This document shows, one piece after another, positions 36,104 through 46,199 of a DNA stretch of 52,438 bases. The notes beneath the pieces are model-generated. The model made no database searches, had not been told where the DNA came from, and saw only the letters and a program-made list of their open reading frames with translations. The position numbers were made by a program, and so were the translations under genes. Source of the stretch: Streptomyces sp. RPT161 (GTDB lineage Bacteria > Actinomycetota > Actinomycetes > Streptomycetales > Streptomycetaceae); the NCBI RefSeq assembly GCF_027533845.1, contig NZ_JAPZVN010000034.1, forward strand, positions 1 to 52,438, read 5' to 3'. Numbering within the stretch: the stretch's first letter is position 1; every line of letters starts with the position of its first letter.

Positions 36104-39100
36104 TTATGCCGTGCCGCGGCGGACCGCTTCCAGGACCGCGGCATCGTGTTCGCCTTCGAGGAGGACCTGGAGGAGTTCCCGGCGCAGGGGGCGGGAGACG
36201 GCGGAGCCGGTGGCGGTCAGTACGGGGGCGAGTGCTCTGCGTACCTCGGCGCGCGGGTCGCGTAGCAGGCCCACCGCCAGGGGGAACAGCACCGCGCGGG
36301 CGCCGGGGCCCTGCTCCAGGCGCAGGTCGAGGTAGTCGGCCACGTAGCGGGCGCCCTCCGGGCAGTGTTCCGCGTAGCCGCGTACGAGCGCCGCGGCGCG
36401 GCGGGCCAGCGCCGGGGTGGTGACCCGGGCCAGCTCCGCCAGTACCTCGGCGGCGCGCGGGCCCGACTCGCGCAGCCGGGCCTGGAAGGCGGCCAGTACC
36501 GGCTCGGGATGCGTGGCCAGCGCGGTACCCAGCACGCTCGCCGGAATGTACGGGTCCGCCGCCGCGAAGCGCGCCAGCGCCCGCTCCAGATGGCGGTTGC
36601 GGGTCACCGGATCCCGTACCAGCAGGGCGAGCGCCGCGCCGTGCAGCGAGCAGGCGTCGCTGCGGCCGAGCAGGGCGAGGGCCGCGTAGCGCAGCAGTTG
36701 GCGGTCCGCCTCGGAGGTCACATGGGCCGCGGCGCGCAACCCGTAGGCCGCGGCGGCCACATGGCGTTCCGGACGGTCGTCGTGCGCCCAGCGGTCCACC
36801 GCACGGCACAGCGCTGAGGGCTCGTCCTCGGCGAGCGCCGCGAGGAGTTCGTCGGCGCGCGGATGGGCGGCCGCCACCAGCGCCTCGGTCAGCGAGTCGA
36901 CCGCGCGGTGCCGGTGGGTGTGCAGCAACGCCTGGGCGGCGGACGCCACCGTGGTGGTGCGGCCCGGCCCGGGGGCGGCGGGCAGCGGCCGGTCGTCGTC
37001 GAACCAGCCGCAGATCAACGGCAGCGCGACGTCCGTGTCAGCGCACAGCAGTTCACCGGCCGCGGTCAGGAACCGGTCCTCGCCCGCGCCGCAACCCTTC
37101 GCCGGAGGCGGCCCGTCGGCGGGCAGCAGCAGCCGGAGCAGATCCAGCCGGTCCGCGGTCTCCAGCGGCAGCCGCAGCCAGAACCATGGGCCGAAGTCGG
37201 CCATTCCCGCCGGTAGTTGGGCTGCGCCGAACCCACCGCGTTGCAGTGAGCGCACGGTGATCCGCTCCGCCAGCCGCCGCAGCACATCGCGGAACGGCCC
37301 GGCGTCGGGAACGCGCAGCAGCACCTCGCCGAGCAGATGTGCCGCCCACCACGCGGCGTCCGCGCGCCGCTCGTCGGAGGCGTCGGTGCCGCCGCCCCCC
37401 GCGCGGTCCGGTGGCTCGCCGTCGGACACCAGCCGGGTGGGCTCCGCCGCGCCCGCGTCCAGCGCGCCGGCCAAGTCGTCGAGCCGGTGGGCAAGTTCGG
37501 CGGTTCCGTCCCGCCGTCCGGCGAGCAGCAGGGCCTGTACGACCTGGCCGATGCGGTGCCGTGGCACCGGCAGCGCGTGCGGCGGATGCGTGGGGGCGAC
37601 GGAGGGCGCCGGAGGGGGCGGCGGCACCCGGTCGTCGAGGGTGCTGGTGCGCACTGTCGTCGCCGGGCGGGACGGCAGCCGTACCGGGGCCTCCTCCTGC
37701 CCTGGGGGCGCCGTCTGCCAGCGGTGGACCAGGGCGTGCAGCGCGGCGTCCAGATCGAGGTGCCCGGCCTGCAGCCAGTCCCCGAACTCCTCGTGCGCGA
37801 ACCGGTATCCGGCGCCCGCGGGCACCAACAGCCCCTCGGTGAGCACCGCGGACGCCCAGCCGCTGCGCCACGGGAAGATCTCCTCGAAGGCCTCCCGGTC
37901 CAACTCGCCCTGCCCCGGCCCCAGGCACTGCCGCGCCGCCTCGTGCACCTGCCCGGCGACCCGGGCGGCCAGCCGCCGCAGCGCGGTGCCGGTGAGCTGC
38001 TCGGAACCGGCCACCGCGAGCCGTACCGCGATCCGCAGGCACACCAGGTCGAGGTAGGCGGAGAAGATCGCGTGCCGGTCCGGCGCCCCGGCCACGTCCG
38101 GGGTGGCCGCGCGGACCTCGGCCAGCAGCCGCAGCGCCAGCGGATGCGCGGCGTCCGCCGGGTCGATCGCGTCGTCCGGGATCCCGTACCGCTCACGGGC
38201 CCGCTCGGCCTGCTCCGGCGTGAGGTCACCGAGCCGTACGCAGGCTGGCAGCGCCCGTGCCGGGCCGCCCGGTACGGGCGCGGCGGCCTCTGGCCGGAAC
38301 AGCAGTTCCGCGGGGAACAGCGACCCGGCCCGCTCCCAGTACTCCGGGCGGCAGGCCACCACCAGCCGTACTCCGGCGGCGCGCAGCCAACTCGTGGTAC
38401 CCGCCGTCCAGTCGGGCAGCGCGTGCGCCAGTACCGGGGGCATCTCCTCGGGCGCGTCCAGCAGCACCAGCAGCGGGCGGCCCGCGGCCCGGGCCAGATG
38501 CGCCACCGCGTCCGGTGTGACGCCCTCCGCCTGCCCGGCCTCGCCCACCCCGCCCGAGGCGTCGATGATCCGCCCAGCGGCCCTCAGTGACCGTTCCACC
38601 GCCTCCTTCAACCCGCCGTCGCCGGGCCTCAGTTCGGCGCCGCGCAGCCATACCGTGGGGGCCGGGCGGGCGCCCCGGGCGCGGCGGGCGGCGAGCGTGC
38701 CCAGTTCCGTGGTGCGGCCGCAGCCGGGGTCGCCGACCAGGCCGAGCACCAGGGGGCCGCGCTCGTCCGTGGTGTCCAGGAAGTTCCGCAACTCGGCCTC
38801 GACGGCGGGTCGGTGCTCCGGTTCCCGCCAGTCGCGCGGTCGTCCTGCGCCCGCCGAACCGACCGAGGTGGCGGTGAGCTGCAGCGCACCGGCCAGGTTC
38901 AGATGGGCGCCGTAGGCGGGCACGGTGGCGGCGTTGCGGGCGAGCGGTTCGGCCAGTGGGCCCTCGGCGCGCAGCGGGATGGCGAAGCCGGTCGCGGCGT
39001 GCGCGGCGTGCACGGCGGTGGCCACCACGCCGAGCACCGCGCCGGTCCTGGTGTCCACCAGCGGGCTGCCGGAGACCAGGTGCCCGCCGCGCAGCGCCTC

Positions 39101-39544
39101 CGGGGTGCCGGTGACCAACTCGTAGACCCGGCCCAGCAGATGGAAGCGGTCGGTGGCGGTGTACGTGGCGGGCACCGTGCCGACCACGGCCGCGTGCACC
39201 CAGCCCTCGGCGTGCAGCCGCACCCAGCCGTCCGGATCGGCGGGGCCGCTCTCGGCGACCGGCAGCGGCGGTACGACCAGGCCCTCGGTGGCCACCAGCG
39301 CGAGGCCCTGCTCGGGCAGCGGGGTGATCGCCTCGGCCTCGACCAGGCAGGTCTGCTCGCCGGGTGCGTGCAGCACCAGTCGGCGCAGCCCGTCCACCGC
39401 CTCATGACTGGTCAGCAGCGTGCCGCCGGTGTCGATGAGAAACCCGGTGCCGCGTGGCCGACCGGCCAGATCGCACAGCCGCACCAGCGACTCGTCCGGA
39501 TCGGCCTTCCCGTGCCCCGCGGTAGGGGGGACCCCAAGCGCCAT
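36104..39544 (-). CDS. Trypsin-like domain fused to STAND/NACHT-type NTPase with helical repeats
   Basis: A 1146-aa protein. The ATG at 39544 (MALGVPPTAG) has GGGAGG seven bases upstream; the frame stays open to 39646 but without a better start. Residues 15-200 form a trypsin-like fold with H47 in TSHEAV and S158 in SGSPLVD, but the expected aspartate is G80 (GLALV). An NTPase module follows with Walker A GDPGCGRT (271-278, Arg in place of Lys), Walker B LLVLLDAPEE (358-367) and ACRPEYWE (397-404) like the STAND sensor motif. The last 280 residues are alpha-helical repeats. Such builds act as sensors or switches; activity here is doubtful. Confidence 0.8.
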   Translation of the reverse strand: MALGVPPTAGHGKADPDESLVRLCDLAGRPRGTGFLIDTGGTLLTSHEAVDGLRRLVLHAPGEQTCLVEAEAITPLPEQGLALVATEGLVVPPLPVAESGPADPDGWVRLHAEGWVHAAVVGTVPATYTATDRFHLLGRVYELVTGTPEALRGGHLVSGSPLVDTRTGAVLGVVATAVHAAHAATGFAIPLRAEGPLAEPLARNAATVPAYGAHLNLAGALQLTATSVGSAGAGRPRDWREPEHRPAVEAELRNFLDTTDERGPLVLGLVGDPGCGRTTELGTLAARRARGARPAPTVWLRGAELRPGDGGLKEAVERSLRAAGRIIDASGGVGEAGQAEGVTPDAVAHLARAAGRPLLVLLDAPEEMPPVLAHALPDWTAGTTSWLRAAGVRLVVACRPEYWERAGSLFPAELLFRPEAAAPVPGGPARALPACVRLGDLTPEQAERARERYGIPDDAIDPADAAHPLALRLLAEVRAATPDVAGAPDRHAIFSAYLDLVCLRIAVRLAVAGSEQLTGTALRRLAARVAGQVHEAARQCLGPGQGELDREAFEEIFPWRSGWASAVLTEGLLVPAGAGYRFAHEEFGDWLQAGHLDLDAALHALVHRWQTAPPGQEEAPVRLPSRPATTVRTSTLDDRVPPPPPAPSVAPTHPPHALPVPRHRIGQVVQALLLAGRRDGTAELAHRLDDLAGALDAGAAEPTRLVSDGEPPDRAGGGGTDASDERRADAAWWAAHLLGEVLLRVPDAGPFRDVLRRLAERITVRSLQRGGFGAAQLPAGMADFGPWFWLRLPLETADRLDLLRLLLPADGPPPAKGCGAGEDRFLTAAGELLCADTDVALPLICGWFDDDRPLPAAPGPGRTTTVASAAQALLHTHRHRAVDSLTEALVAAAHPRADELLAALAEDEPSALCRAVDRWAHDDRPERHVAAAAYGLRAAAHVTSEADRQLLRYAALALLGRSDACSLHGAALALLVRDPVTRNRHLERALARFAAADPYIPASVLGTALATHPEPVLAAFQARLRESGPRAAEVLAELARVTTPALARRAAALVRGYAEHCPEGARYVADYLDLRLEQGPGARAVLFPLAVGLLRDPRAEVRRALAPVLTATGSAVSRPLRRELLQVLLEGEHDAAVLEAVRRGTA

Positions 39545-39569
39545 CCACGAACCTCCCACCGAGCACTTC

Positions 39570-39581
39570 ACCGTCGACGGT
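39570..39581. promoter_or_regulatory. 12-bp palindrome upstream of the STAND NTPase gene
   Basis: ACCGTCGACGGT is a perfect palindrome 26 bases before the ATG, just upstream of its ribosome site. It is a possible operator. Confidence 0.3.
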
Positions 39582-39638
39582 AGGCGGGTGGTGATCGACA
39601 GGACAGGGCGTGCGGCGAAAGCGCCCCCGGACACCACG

Positions 39639-39675
39639 GGATTCACTCCGAGCGCCTGCCCGTTGGGGTGAATCC
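39639..39675. promoter_or_regulatory. 8-bp inverted repeat in the truB-NTPase spacer
   Basis: GGATTCAC (39639-39646) and GTGAATCC (39668-39675) are perfect arms 21 bases apart, a spacing of two helical turns that would suit a dimeric regulator. Confidence 0.3.
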
Positions 39676-39716
39676 GCAGCTCGGAGCGGATAAGAGAAGA
39701 TCGGAGGGGAATCGTC

Positions 39717-39756
39717 GAGTGCGGGCCCGGGCTGCCAACCGCCCCGGCCCGCGCTC
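39717..39756 (-). terminator. Terminator after truB
   Basis: An 11-bp stem with one G-T pair (39717-39727 with 39746-39756) lies 10 bases past the truB stop codon. Confidence 0.55.
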
Positions 39757-39765
39757 ACGGTGGCG

Positions 39766-40677
39766 CTAGGAGACGAAGCCCGCGAGGATCTTGGTCTCCC
39801 CGCGCCGCTCCTCGACCAGCGCGATGAAGCGGTCCTCCGGCCCGAAGACCGCGATCGGTCCGGCGCCGAGTCCGGGGGCCTTCTGCCGTACGCCGTTGAT
39901 CAGACGTCGGGCCTGTTCGGCGCTGACGTCCCAGCGCGGGAAGGCCTCGGACGCGGCCTGCCCGATCGGCAGCACCGCGAAGGACTCCGCCAACTCCTCC
40001 AGGGTCCGCGCCTGTTCGATGTCGTACGGGCCGACGCGGGTGCGGCGCAGCGCGGTCAGATGCCCGCCGGTGCCCAGGTCGGCGCCGAGGTCGCGGGCGA
40101 GGGCGCGGATGTAGGTGCCGGAGGAGCAGCCCACGGTCACGTCCACGTCCAGCAGCGCGGTGCCGTCGTCGGCGACCGCCTCACGTACGGCATGCACTTC
40201 GAACGACGAGACGGTGACCGGCCGGGCGGCCAGTTCCACGTCCTCGCCGTCGAGCACCCTGCGGTACGAGCGCTTGCCGTCCACCTTGATCGCGCTGACC
40301 TTGGACGGCACCTGGAGGATGTCCCCGGTGAGCCTGGCGACCGCGGCGTCCAGCGCCTCCCGGGTCACCCCGGCCGCCGAGGCGGTGGCGGTGACCTCGC
40401 CCTCGGCGTCGTCGGTCACCGTCGACTGACCGAGCCGGACGGTGGCCTGGTACGTCTTGGTGGTCAGCGCCAGGTGCCCGAGCAGCCGGGTTGCCTTCTC
40501 CACACCGATCACCAGCACCCCGGTGGCCATCGGGTCGAGGGTGCCCCCATGGCCGACCCGGCGGGTTCCGGCGAGCTTCCTGATCCGGGAGACCACGGTG
40601 TGCGAGGTCAGCCCGGCGGGCTTGTCGACGATGACGACCCCGTCCGGACCCATGGGCCTTGTGCGTGCCTGGCTCAC
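39766..40677 (-). CDS. truB: tRNA pseudouridine-55 synthase
   Basis: A 303-aa pseudouridine synthase that modifies U55 in the T-loop of tRNAs. The catalytic aspartate is D48 in [10 protein letters not shown], and the TruB motif [11 protein letters not shown] is present. The C-terminal portion (after about 235) is the actinobacterial TruB extension. The GTG start overlaps the rbfA stop by four bases (GTGA). It is the last gene of the rimP-nusA-infB-rbfA series before a terminator. Confidence 0.96.
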   Translation of the reverse strand: MSQARTRPMGPDGVVIVDKPAGLTSHTVVSRIRKLAGTRRVGHGGTLDPMATGVLVIGVEKATRLLGHLALTTKTYQATVRLGQSTVTDDAEGEVTATASAAGVTREALDAAVARLTGDILQVPSKVSAIKVDGKRSYRRVLDGEDVELAARPVTVSSFEVHAVREAVADDGTALLDVDVTVGCSSGTYIRALARDLGADLGTGGHLTALRRTRVGPYDIEQARTLEELAESFAVLPIGQAASEAFPRWDVSAEQARRLINGVRQKAPGLGAGPIAVFGPEDRFIALVEERRGETKILAGFVS

Positions 40678-41123
40678 GCTTCGTCCGACTCCTCGTCGTC
40701 CTGCGCGGCGGGCTTGCGGTACGGGTCCGCGTCGCCCGCGAAGCCCTTGCCCGCGGCGGTCTCGCGGACCTGGGCGTCGGCTGCGCGCGCCTTGGCGAGC
40801 AGGTCGTCGATGGTCCGGGCGGTGTCCGGGACCGCGTCGAGGACGAAGGTGAGAGTGGGGGTGAACCGTACGCCGGTCTGGCGGCCGACCTCGGAGCGCA
40901 GTACTCCCTTGGCGCTCTCCAGCGCCGCGGCGGAGGCGGCGCGCTCCTCCTCGTCGCCGAAGACCGTGTAGAAGACGGTCGCCTCCCGCAGGTCACCGGT
41001 GACCCGGGTGTCCGTGATCGTCACATAGCCCAGCCGCGGATCCTTGATCCGCCGTTGCAGGGTCTCGGCGACCACGACCCGGATGCGGTCCGCCAGCTTG
41101 CGCGCCCGCGCGGTGTCGGTCAT
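40674..41123 (-). CDS. rbfA: 30S ribosome-binding factor A
   Basis: A 149-aa KH-fold protein that binds immature 30S subunits and helps 16S rRNA 5'-end maturation. The core ([20 protein letters not shown], then [10 protein letters not shown]) is typical; the acidic 30-residue tail is common in actinobacteria. ATG start. It is translationally coupled to truB and 35 bases downstream of the DUF503 gene, the usual order. Confidence 0.95.
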   Translation of the reverse strand: MTDTARARKLADRIRVVVAETLQRRIKDPRLGYVTITDTRVTGDLREATVFYTVFGDEEERAASAAALESAKGVLRSEVGRQTGVRFTPTLTFVLDAVPDTARTIDDLLAKARAADAQVRETAAGKGFAGDADPYRKPAAQDDEESDEA

Positions 41124-41158
41124 GCGTAATCTTCTCTCTTCTTCGGTCTTCGTTCGGT

Positions 41159-41452
41159 TCAGTCGTCTTCGCCGTGGATCCGCTCCCGGGAGGACAGCAG
41201 GTCCACCTCGGGCCGGGCGGCCATCCAGCGCTCGCAGCGGCCCAGCACGTCCTTGATGTGCCCGAGGTCCCCGGACACCACCGCGATGCCGAGCTCGGCC
41301 CTGCGGTAGAGGTCCTGGGCGCCGACCTCGGCGGCGCTGACGCCGTACCGGCGTTGCAGCTCGGCCACGATGGGCCGGACGATGGAGCGCTTCTCCTTCA
41401 GCGACCGCACGTCGCCGAGGAGCAGGTCGAAGGACAACGTCCCTACATACAT
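41159..41452 (-). CDS. DUF503 family protein
   Basis: A 97-aa small alpha/beta protein of the DUF503 family (YlxP-like), found between infB and rbfA in many Gram-positive bacteria. The N-terminus [14 protein letters not shown] and [12 protein letters not shown] are typical. I chose ATG at 41452 because homologues begin there; the ribosome site is weak, so it may be leaderless or coupled. Function is unknown, probably linked to ribosome assembly by its neighbours. Confidence 0.88.
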   Translation of the reverse strand: MYVGTLSFDLLLGDVRSLKEKRSIVRPIVAELQRRYGVSAAEVGAQDLYRRAELGIAVVSGDLGHIKDVLGRCERWMAARPEVDLLSSRERIHGEDD

Positions 41453-41516
41453 GGGCAGCGGGTCAAGCCGACCCGTGAGGCCTCGTGTGAACAGTAACCA
41501 CAACAGTACCGGGAAC

Positions 41517-41562
41517 GGCCGGGGCCGATCGACGGGATATTTTCCGCCGACCGGCCCCGGCC
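41517..41562 (-). terminator. Terminator after infB
   Basis: An 11-bp perfect stem (41517-41527 with 41552-41562) with a 24-base loop that can itself extend the pairing (one mismatch) lies about 70 bases past the infB stop, before the DUF503 gene. Confidence 0.55.
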
Positions 41563-41629
41563 TGCCAGCCCTCGCCCGGCCACCGCGGCGGTGGACCGGG
41601 CTACGCGCGGGCTGGTTTCACCGCGTGGA

Positions 41630-44600
41630 TCAACCGCGCGGCTTCTCACGCATCTCGTAGGTGGCGATGACGTCGTCGACCTTGATGTCGTTGTAGTTGC
41701 CGAGGTTGATACCGCCCTCGTAACCCTCGCGGATCTCGGTGACGTCGTCCTTGAAGCGGCGCAGGCCCTCGATGGTGAGGTTCTCCGCGATGACCTTGCC
41801 GTCGCGGATGAGTCGGGCCTTGGTGTTGCGCCGGACCTCGCCGGAGCGGATGAGCACACCGGCGATGTTGCCGAGCTTGGACGAGCGGAAGACCTCGCGG
41901 ATCTCCGCGGTGCCGAGCTCGACCTCCTCGTACTCCGGCTTGAGCATGCCCTTCAGCGCCGCCTCGATCTCCTCGATCACCTGGTAGATGACCGAGTAGT
42001 ACCGGACGTCGACGCCCTCGCGCTCGGCCAGCGACGTGGCGCGGCCCTCGGCCCGCACGTTGAAGCCGATGATGATGGCGTCCGAGCCCGCGGCCAGCGA
42101 GACGTCGGTCTCGGTGACCGCACCCACACCGCGGTGCAGGATGCGCAGGTCGACGTCGTCGCCGACGTCCAGCTGCAGCAGCGAGGACTCCAGGGCTTCC
42201 ACCGAACCGGAGGCGTCGCCCTTGATGATGAGGTTGAGCTGCTGCACCTCGCCGGCCTTGAGCACCTTGTCCAGGTCCTCCAGGCTGACCCGGCGACGGG
42301 TCTTGGCGAACATCGCGTTCCGCTCACGGGCGGCACGCTTCTCGGCGATCTGCCGGGCGGTGCGGTCCTCCTCGACGACGAGGAAGTTGTCACCGGCACC
42401 CGGCACGTTGGTCAGACCGAGCACCAGGACCGGGGCCGAAGGACCGGCCTCCTCCACGTTGTTGCCGGTGTCGTCAAGCATCGCGCGGACGCGGCCGTAG
42501 GCGTCGCCGACCACCATGGTGTCGCCGACCCGCAGCGTGCCGCGCTGGACCAGCACGGTGGCCACGGCGCCGCGACCGCGGTCGAGGTGCGCCTCGATCG
42601 CGATGCCCTGCGCGTCCTGGTCGGGGTTGGCCCGCAGGTCGAGCGCGGCGTCCGCGGTGAGGACGACGGCCTCCAGCAGGTCGTCGATGTGCAGCCCCTG
42701 CTTGGCGGAGATGTCGACGAACATGGTGTCGCCGCCGTATTCCTCGGCCACCAGGCCGTACTCGGTCAGCTGACCGCGCACCTTGGTCGGGTCCGCGCCC
42801 TCGACGTCGATCTTGTTGACCGCGACGACGATCGGCACGTCGGCCGCCTTGGCGTGGTTGAGCGCCTCGACGGTCTGCGGCATCACGCCGTCGTTCGCCG
42901 CGACCACCAGGATCGCGATGTCGGTGGACTTCGCACCGCGGGCACGCATGGCGGTGAACGCCTCGTGACCCGGGGTGTCGATGAAGGTGATCTTCCGGTC
43001 CTCGCCGTTGACCTGGGTCGCGACCTGGTAGGCACCGATGTGCTGGGTGATGCCACCGGCCTCGCCCGCGACCACGTTGGTCTTGCGGATCGCGTCCAGC
43101 AGTCGGGTCTTACCGTGGTCGACGTGACCCATGACGGTCACCACCGGCGGACGCGCGACCAGCGCTTCCTCGCCGCCCTCGTCCTCGCCGAACTCGATGT
43201 CGAAGGACTCGAGCAGCTCGCGGTCCTCCTCCTCCGGGCTGACGATCTCGATGACGTAGTTCATCTCGTCGGCGAGCAGCTGAAGCGTCTCGTCGGAGAC
43301 GGACTGGGTCGCGGTGACCATCTCGCCGAGGTTCAGCATCACCTGGACGAGCGACGCCGGGTTGGCGTTGATCTTCTCCGCGAAGTCGGTGAGCGACGCA
43401 CCGCGCGACAGCCGGACCGTCTGGCCGTTGCCGCGAGGCAGCATCACACCGCCCACGGACGGGGCCTGCATGGCCTCGTACTCCTGGCGCTTCGCCCGCT
43501 TCGACTTACGGCCGCGCGCCGGGCGACCGCCCGGGCCACGCCCGAAGGCACCCTGCGTACCGCCACGGCCACCCGGACCACCGGGACGACCGCCGAAGCC
43601 GGGGCGGCCGGCGAAGCCGCCGCCACCGCCACCCGGGCCGCCACCACCGGGGCGACCGGCGAAGCCGCCGCCACCGGGACGACCGCCACCGCCCGGACCG
43701 GCCGGACGACCGGCGAAGCCGGGACGGGCGCCGCCGCCACCGCCGGGACGACCGCCGCCACCGGGGCCACGACCGCCACCGCCCGGACCCGGACGCGGGC
43801 CCGCGGCGGGACGCTGCGGCATCATGCCCGGGTTCGGACGCGGGCCACCGGGACCGGCCTGGCCGCCGGGACGCGGCATACCGCCCGGAGTGGGCCGCGG
43901 GCCGCCCTGAGCGCCACCGGGACGCGGCGCGCCCTGCGGACGCGGGCCACCGGGCGCACCGGGACCGCCGGGACGCGGGCCACCGGGACGCGGAGCGCCG
44001 GGGGCCTGCGGACGCGGCATGCCGGTGCTACCGGACGAGGTGAAGGGGTTGTTGCCGGGACGCGGACCGGCCGGACGGGCGCCGCCCTGGGCGGGACGCG
44101 GCGCGCGCTCGCCACCGGAGCGCGGACCGCGCTCGCCACGACCGCCGTCCCGCGAACCGGGACGCTGGCTGGGGCGCGGACCAGGCGTGGGGCCAGGACG
44201 CTGCGCCGGGCGCTCGGGAGCGGCCGGAGACGGCGCGGCGGCGGCCGGAGAGGAGAACTCCGCCGCGGGCGCGGGCTGCGCCGGGGCGGGCTTGGGGCCA
44301 GGACGCGGGCCGGGGCGCGGGCCGGGCTGCGCCGGGGCGGCCGCGGGCGGCGTCGCGGCGGCCGGCTTCGGCGCGGGCGCGCCGGACGGCTTGGGGGCGG
44401 CGGGACGAGCCGCGCCTGCGCTGGGCGCGGCCGGCTTGGCGGGCGCCTGCTTGCGCGGCGCCGAGGGCTTGGCAGCGGTGGAACCGGCGGCGCCGTTCCC
44501 CTGCTGGAAAGCGTCAGTCAGTTTGCGAACAACCGGCGCCTCGATCGTCGAGGACGCCGAACGGACGAATTCGCCGAGTTCTTGGAGCTTGGCCATGACG

Positions 44601-44656
44601 ACCTTGCTCTCAACTCCCATCTCCTTGGCGAGTTCGTATACCCGGACCTTAGCCAC
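41630..44656 (-). CDS. infB: Translation initiation factor IF-2
   Basis: A 1008-aa GTPase that brings initiator tRNA to the 30S subunit. The N-terminal IF2_N domain ([15 protein letters not shown]) is followed by about 350 residues very rich in Gly, Pro, Ala and Arg (many PGGPRPG-like repeats), a feature of high-GC actinobacteria. The G domain has G1 at 510-517 (GHVDHGKT); NKID (G4) is visible; the beta-barrel and C-terminal domains complete it. GTG start with GAAGGAG. It follows ylxR. Confidence 0.97.
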   Translation of the reverse strand: MAKVRVYELAKEMGVESKVVMAKLQELGEFVRSASSTIEAPVVRKLTDAFQQGNGAAGSTAAKPSAPRKQAPAKPAAPSAGAARPAAPKPSGAPAPKPAAATPPAAAPAQPGPRPGPRPGPKPAPAQPAPAAEFSSPAAAAPSPAAPERPAQRPGPTPGPRPSQRPGSRDGGRGERGPRSGGERAPRPAQGGARPAGPRPGNNPFTSSGSTGMPRPQAPGAPRPGGPRPGGPGAPGGPRPQGAPRPGGAQGGPRPTPGGMPRPGGQAGPGGPRPNPGMMPQRPAAGPRPGPGGGGRGPGGGGRPGGGGGARPGFAGRPAGPGGGGRPGGGGFAGRPGGGGPGGGGGGFAGRPGFGGRPGGPGGRGGTQGAFGRGPGGRPARGRKSKRAKRQEYEAMQAPSVGGVMLPRGNGQTVRLSRGASLTDFAEKINANPASLVQVMLNLGEMVTATQSVSDETLQLLADEMNYVIEIVSPEEEDRELLESFDIEFGEDEGGEEALVARPPVVTVMGHVDHGKTRLLDAIRKTNVVAGEAGGITQHIGAYQVATQVNGEDRKITFIDTPGHEAFTAMRARGAKSTDIAILVVAANDGVMPQTVEALNHAKAADVPIVVAVNKIDVEGADPTKVRGQLTEYGLVAEEYGGDTMFVDISAKQGLHIDDLLEAVVLTADAALDLRANPDQDAQGIAIEAHLDRGRGAVATVLVQRGTLRVGDTMVVGDAYGRVRAMLDDTGNNVEEAGPSAPVLVLGLTNVPGAGDNFLVVEEDRTARQIAEKRAARERNAMFAKTRRRVSLEDLDKVLKAGEVQQLNLIIKGDASGSVEALESSLLQLDVGDDVDLRILHRGVGAVTETDVSLAAGSDAIIIGFNVRAEGRATSLAEREGVDVRYYSVIYQVIEEIEAALKGMLKPEYEEVELGTAEIREVFRSSKLGNIAGVLIRSGEVRRNTKARLIRDGKVIAENLTIEGLRRFKDDVTEIREGYEGGINLGNYNDIKVDDVIATYEMREKPRG

Positions 44657-44710
44657 TTCGCTCCTTCTAGGTCCGGGGTGGTCGTCCGCCGGACCGTCGC
44701 TACTTCATGG

Positions 44711-44743
44711 GCGTACTCATCGCGTACTCATCGAGTGCTCATC
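44711..44743. repeat. Three tandem 11-bp copies in the infB leader
   Basis: Two identical copies of GCGTACTCATC (44711-44721, 44722-44732) and one variant GAGTGCTCATC (44733-44743) stand in a row. On the minus strand each begins with a GATGAG unit, so they form a chain of tiny overlapping ATG...TGA frames without ribosome sites. They lie 55 bases before infB. Confidence 0.6.
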
Positions 44744-44819
44744 GCAATCTCGACCTACTTCCGACTCGTACCTGACCGCACGGTTACCCGTACCGTTCTC
44801 TGTTCCGTGCCGCCTTGTG

Positions 44820-45107
44820 CTAGGCGGCGTTCCGTACCGCGTGTTCCATGGACCGTTGCAACTCCGCCGTACCGAGCGGCCCCCGGCTCCGAAAGGCCCG
44901 GGGGAACGCCCGGCGGCGGACCGCCAGGTCGTAACACGCCATGTCGGGGTGCAGATACGCACCCCGGCCGGGCAGCGTACCGCGTGGATCAAGGACACAC
45001 TCATCCTCGATCACCGCGATGCGCAGCAGTTCGTTCTTGGCCGCCCGCTTCCGGCAACCCATGCAGGTTCGCTCAGGGCATGCTCGGGCACGCGTCCGGC
45101 CAGACAC
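44820..45107 (-). CDS. ylxR: YlxR family RNA-binding protein (DUF448)
   Basis: A 95-aa basic protein with the YlxR signature PERTCMGCR (11-19), then LRIAV and GRGAYLHPD. GTG start; GGAGG lies 12 bases before it, rather far. Located between nusA and infB as in most Gram-positive bacteria. YlxR proteins bind RNA and have been tied to RNase P and to gene regulation in other species. Confidence 0.93.
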   Translation of the reverse strand: MSGRTRARACPERTCMGCRKRAAKNELLRIAVIEDECVLDPRGTLPGRGAYLHPDMACYDLAVRRRAFPRAFRSRGPLGTAELQRSMEHAVRNAA

Positions 45108-45192
45108 TGCTTAAGTCTACCTCCCCGCGCCAACCTCACCCCTTCGGGTCGGTTTGCGCTCGGCTGTTCGTTACGGAGTGCTCACTGCCCGC

Positions 45193-46197
45193 TTACCGCG
45201 GCACTTCGGCGTTCTGCGGCTCGGACTCGGTGTCCGGCCGGATGTCGATCCGCCAGCCGGTGAGCCGGGCGGCGAGCCGGGCGTTCTGGCCCTCCTTGCC
45301 GATCGCCAGCGACAACTGGTAGTCGGGCACGGTCACCCGCGCGGAGCGACCGGACAGGTCCACCACCTCGACCTTGCTCACCCGGGCGGGTGACAGCGCG
45401 TTCGCCACCATCTGCGCCGGGTCGTCCGACCAGTCGACGATGTCGATCTTCTCGCCGTTCAGCTCGGCCATCACCGCGCGCACCCGGCTGCCCATCGGGC
45501 CGATGCAGGCGCCCTTGGCGTTCAGCCCCTGGCGGGTGGAGCGCACCGCGATCTTCGTGCGGTGGCCCGCCTCGCGGGCGATCGCCTCGATCTCCACCGA
45601 GCCGTCGGCGATCTCCGGGACCTCCAGCGCGAACAGCTTCTTCACCAGGTTCGGGTGGGTACGCGACAGCGTCACGGACGGTCCGCGCACCCCCTTCACC
45701 ACCCGGACGACGTACGCGCGCATCCGCGTACCGTGCTTGTACTCCTCGCCGGGGACCTGCTCCTGCGGCGGCAGGATGGCCTCCAGCCTGCCGATGTCGA
45801 CGAGGATGTTGCGCGGGTCGTTCCCCTGCTGCACCACACCCGCGACGATGTCGCCCTCGCGCCCGGCGTACTCGCCGAAGGTGATCTCCTCCTCGGCGTC
45901 CCGCAGCCGCTGGAGGATGACCTGCTTGGCGGTGGTGGCCGCGATTCGGCCGAAACCCGACGGTGTGTCGTCGAACTCGCGCGGAGCCTCGCCCTCCGGG
46001 ACCTCGGAGGCGTCCTCCTTCGCCCAGACGGTCACATGGCCGGTCTTGCGGTCCAGCTCCACCCGTGCGTCGCGGTGGCTGCCCGGCTCGCGGTGGTAGG
46101 CGATGAGGAGGGCCGACTCGATGGCCTCGACCAGCAGGTCGAACGAGATCTCCTTCTCCCGTACCAGACCCCGCAGGGCACTCATGTCGATGTCCAC
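45193..46197 (-). CDS. nusA: Transcription termination/antitermination factor NusA
   Basis: A 334-aa protein with an N-terminal RNA-polymerase-binding domain ([20 protein letters not shown]), an S1 domain, and two KH domains ([34 protein letters not shown]). It lacks the acidic C-terminal repeats of E. coli NusA, as normal in actinobacteria. GTG start with GGAGG upstream; 2 bases after the rimP stop, so the two genes are coupled. Confidence 0.96.
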   Translation of the reverse strand: MDIDMSALRGLVREKEISFDLLVEAIESALLIAYHREPGSHRDARVELDRKTGHVTVWAKEDASEVPEGEAPREFDDTPSGFGRIAATTAKQVILQRLRDAEEEITFGEYAGREGDIVAGVVQQGNDPRNILVDIGRLEAILPPQEQVPGEEYKHGTRMRAYVVRVVKGVRGPSVTLSRTHPNLVKKLFALEVPEIADGSVEIEAIAREAGHRTKIAVRSTRQGLNAKGACIGPMGSRVRAVMAELNGEKIDIVDWSDDPAQMVANALSPARVSKVEVVDLSGRSARVTVPDYQLSLAIGKEGQNARLAARLTGWRIDIRPDTESEPQNAEVPR

Positions 46198-46199
46198 GG

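Noticed and set aside
35788-36144. N-terminal extension of RibF
   Set aside because: The added residues are not conserved-looking, and GTG at 35787 with GAGGAG matches RibF homologues.
43444-44460. Possible collagen-like or RGG repeat gene
   Set aside because: It is the Gly/Pro/Arg-rich linker of IF-2, normal for actinobacteria.
41591-45322. 1243-codon plus-strand frame opposite infB
   Set aside because: Low-complexity product mirrored from the IF-2 gene; no ribosome site.
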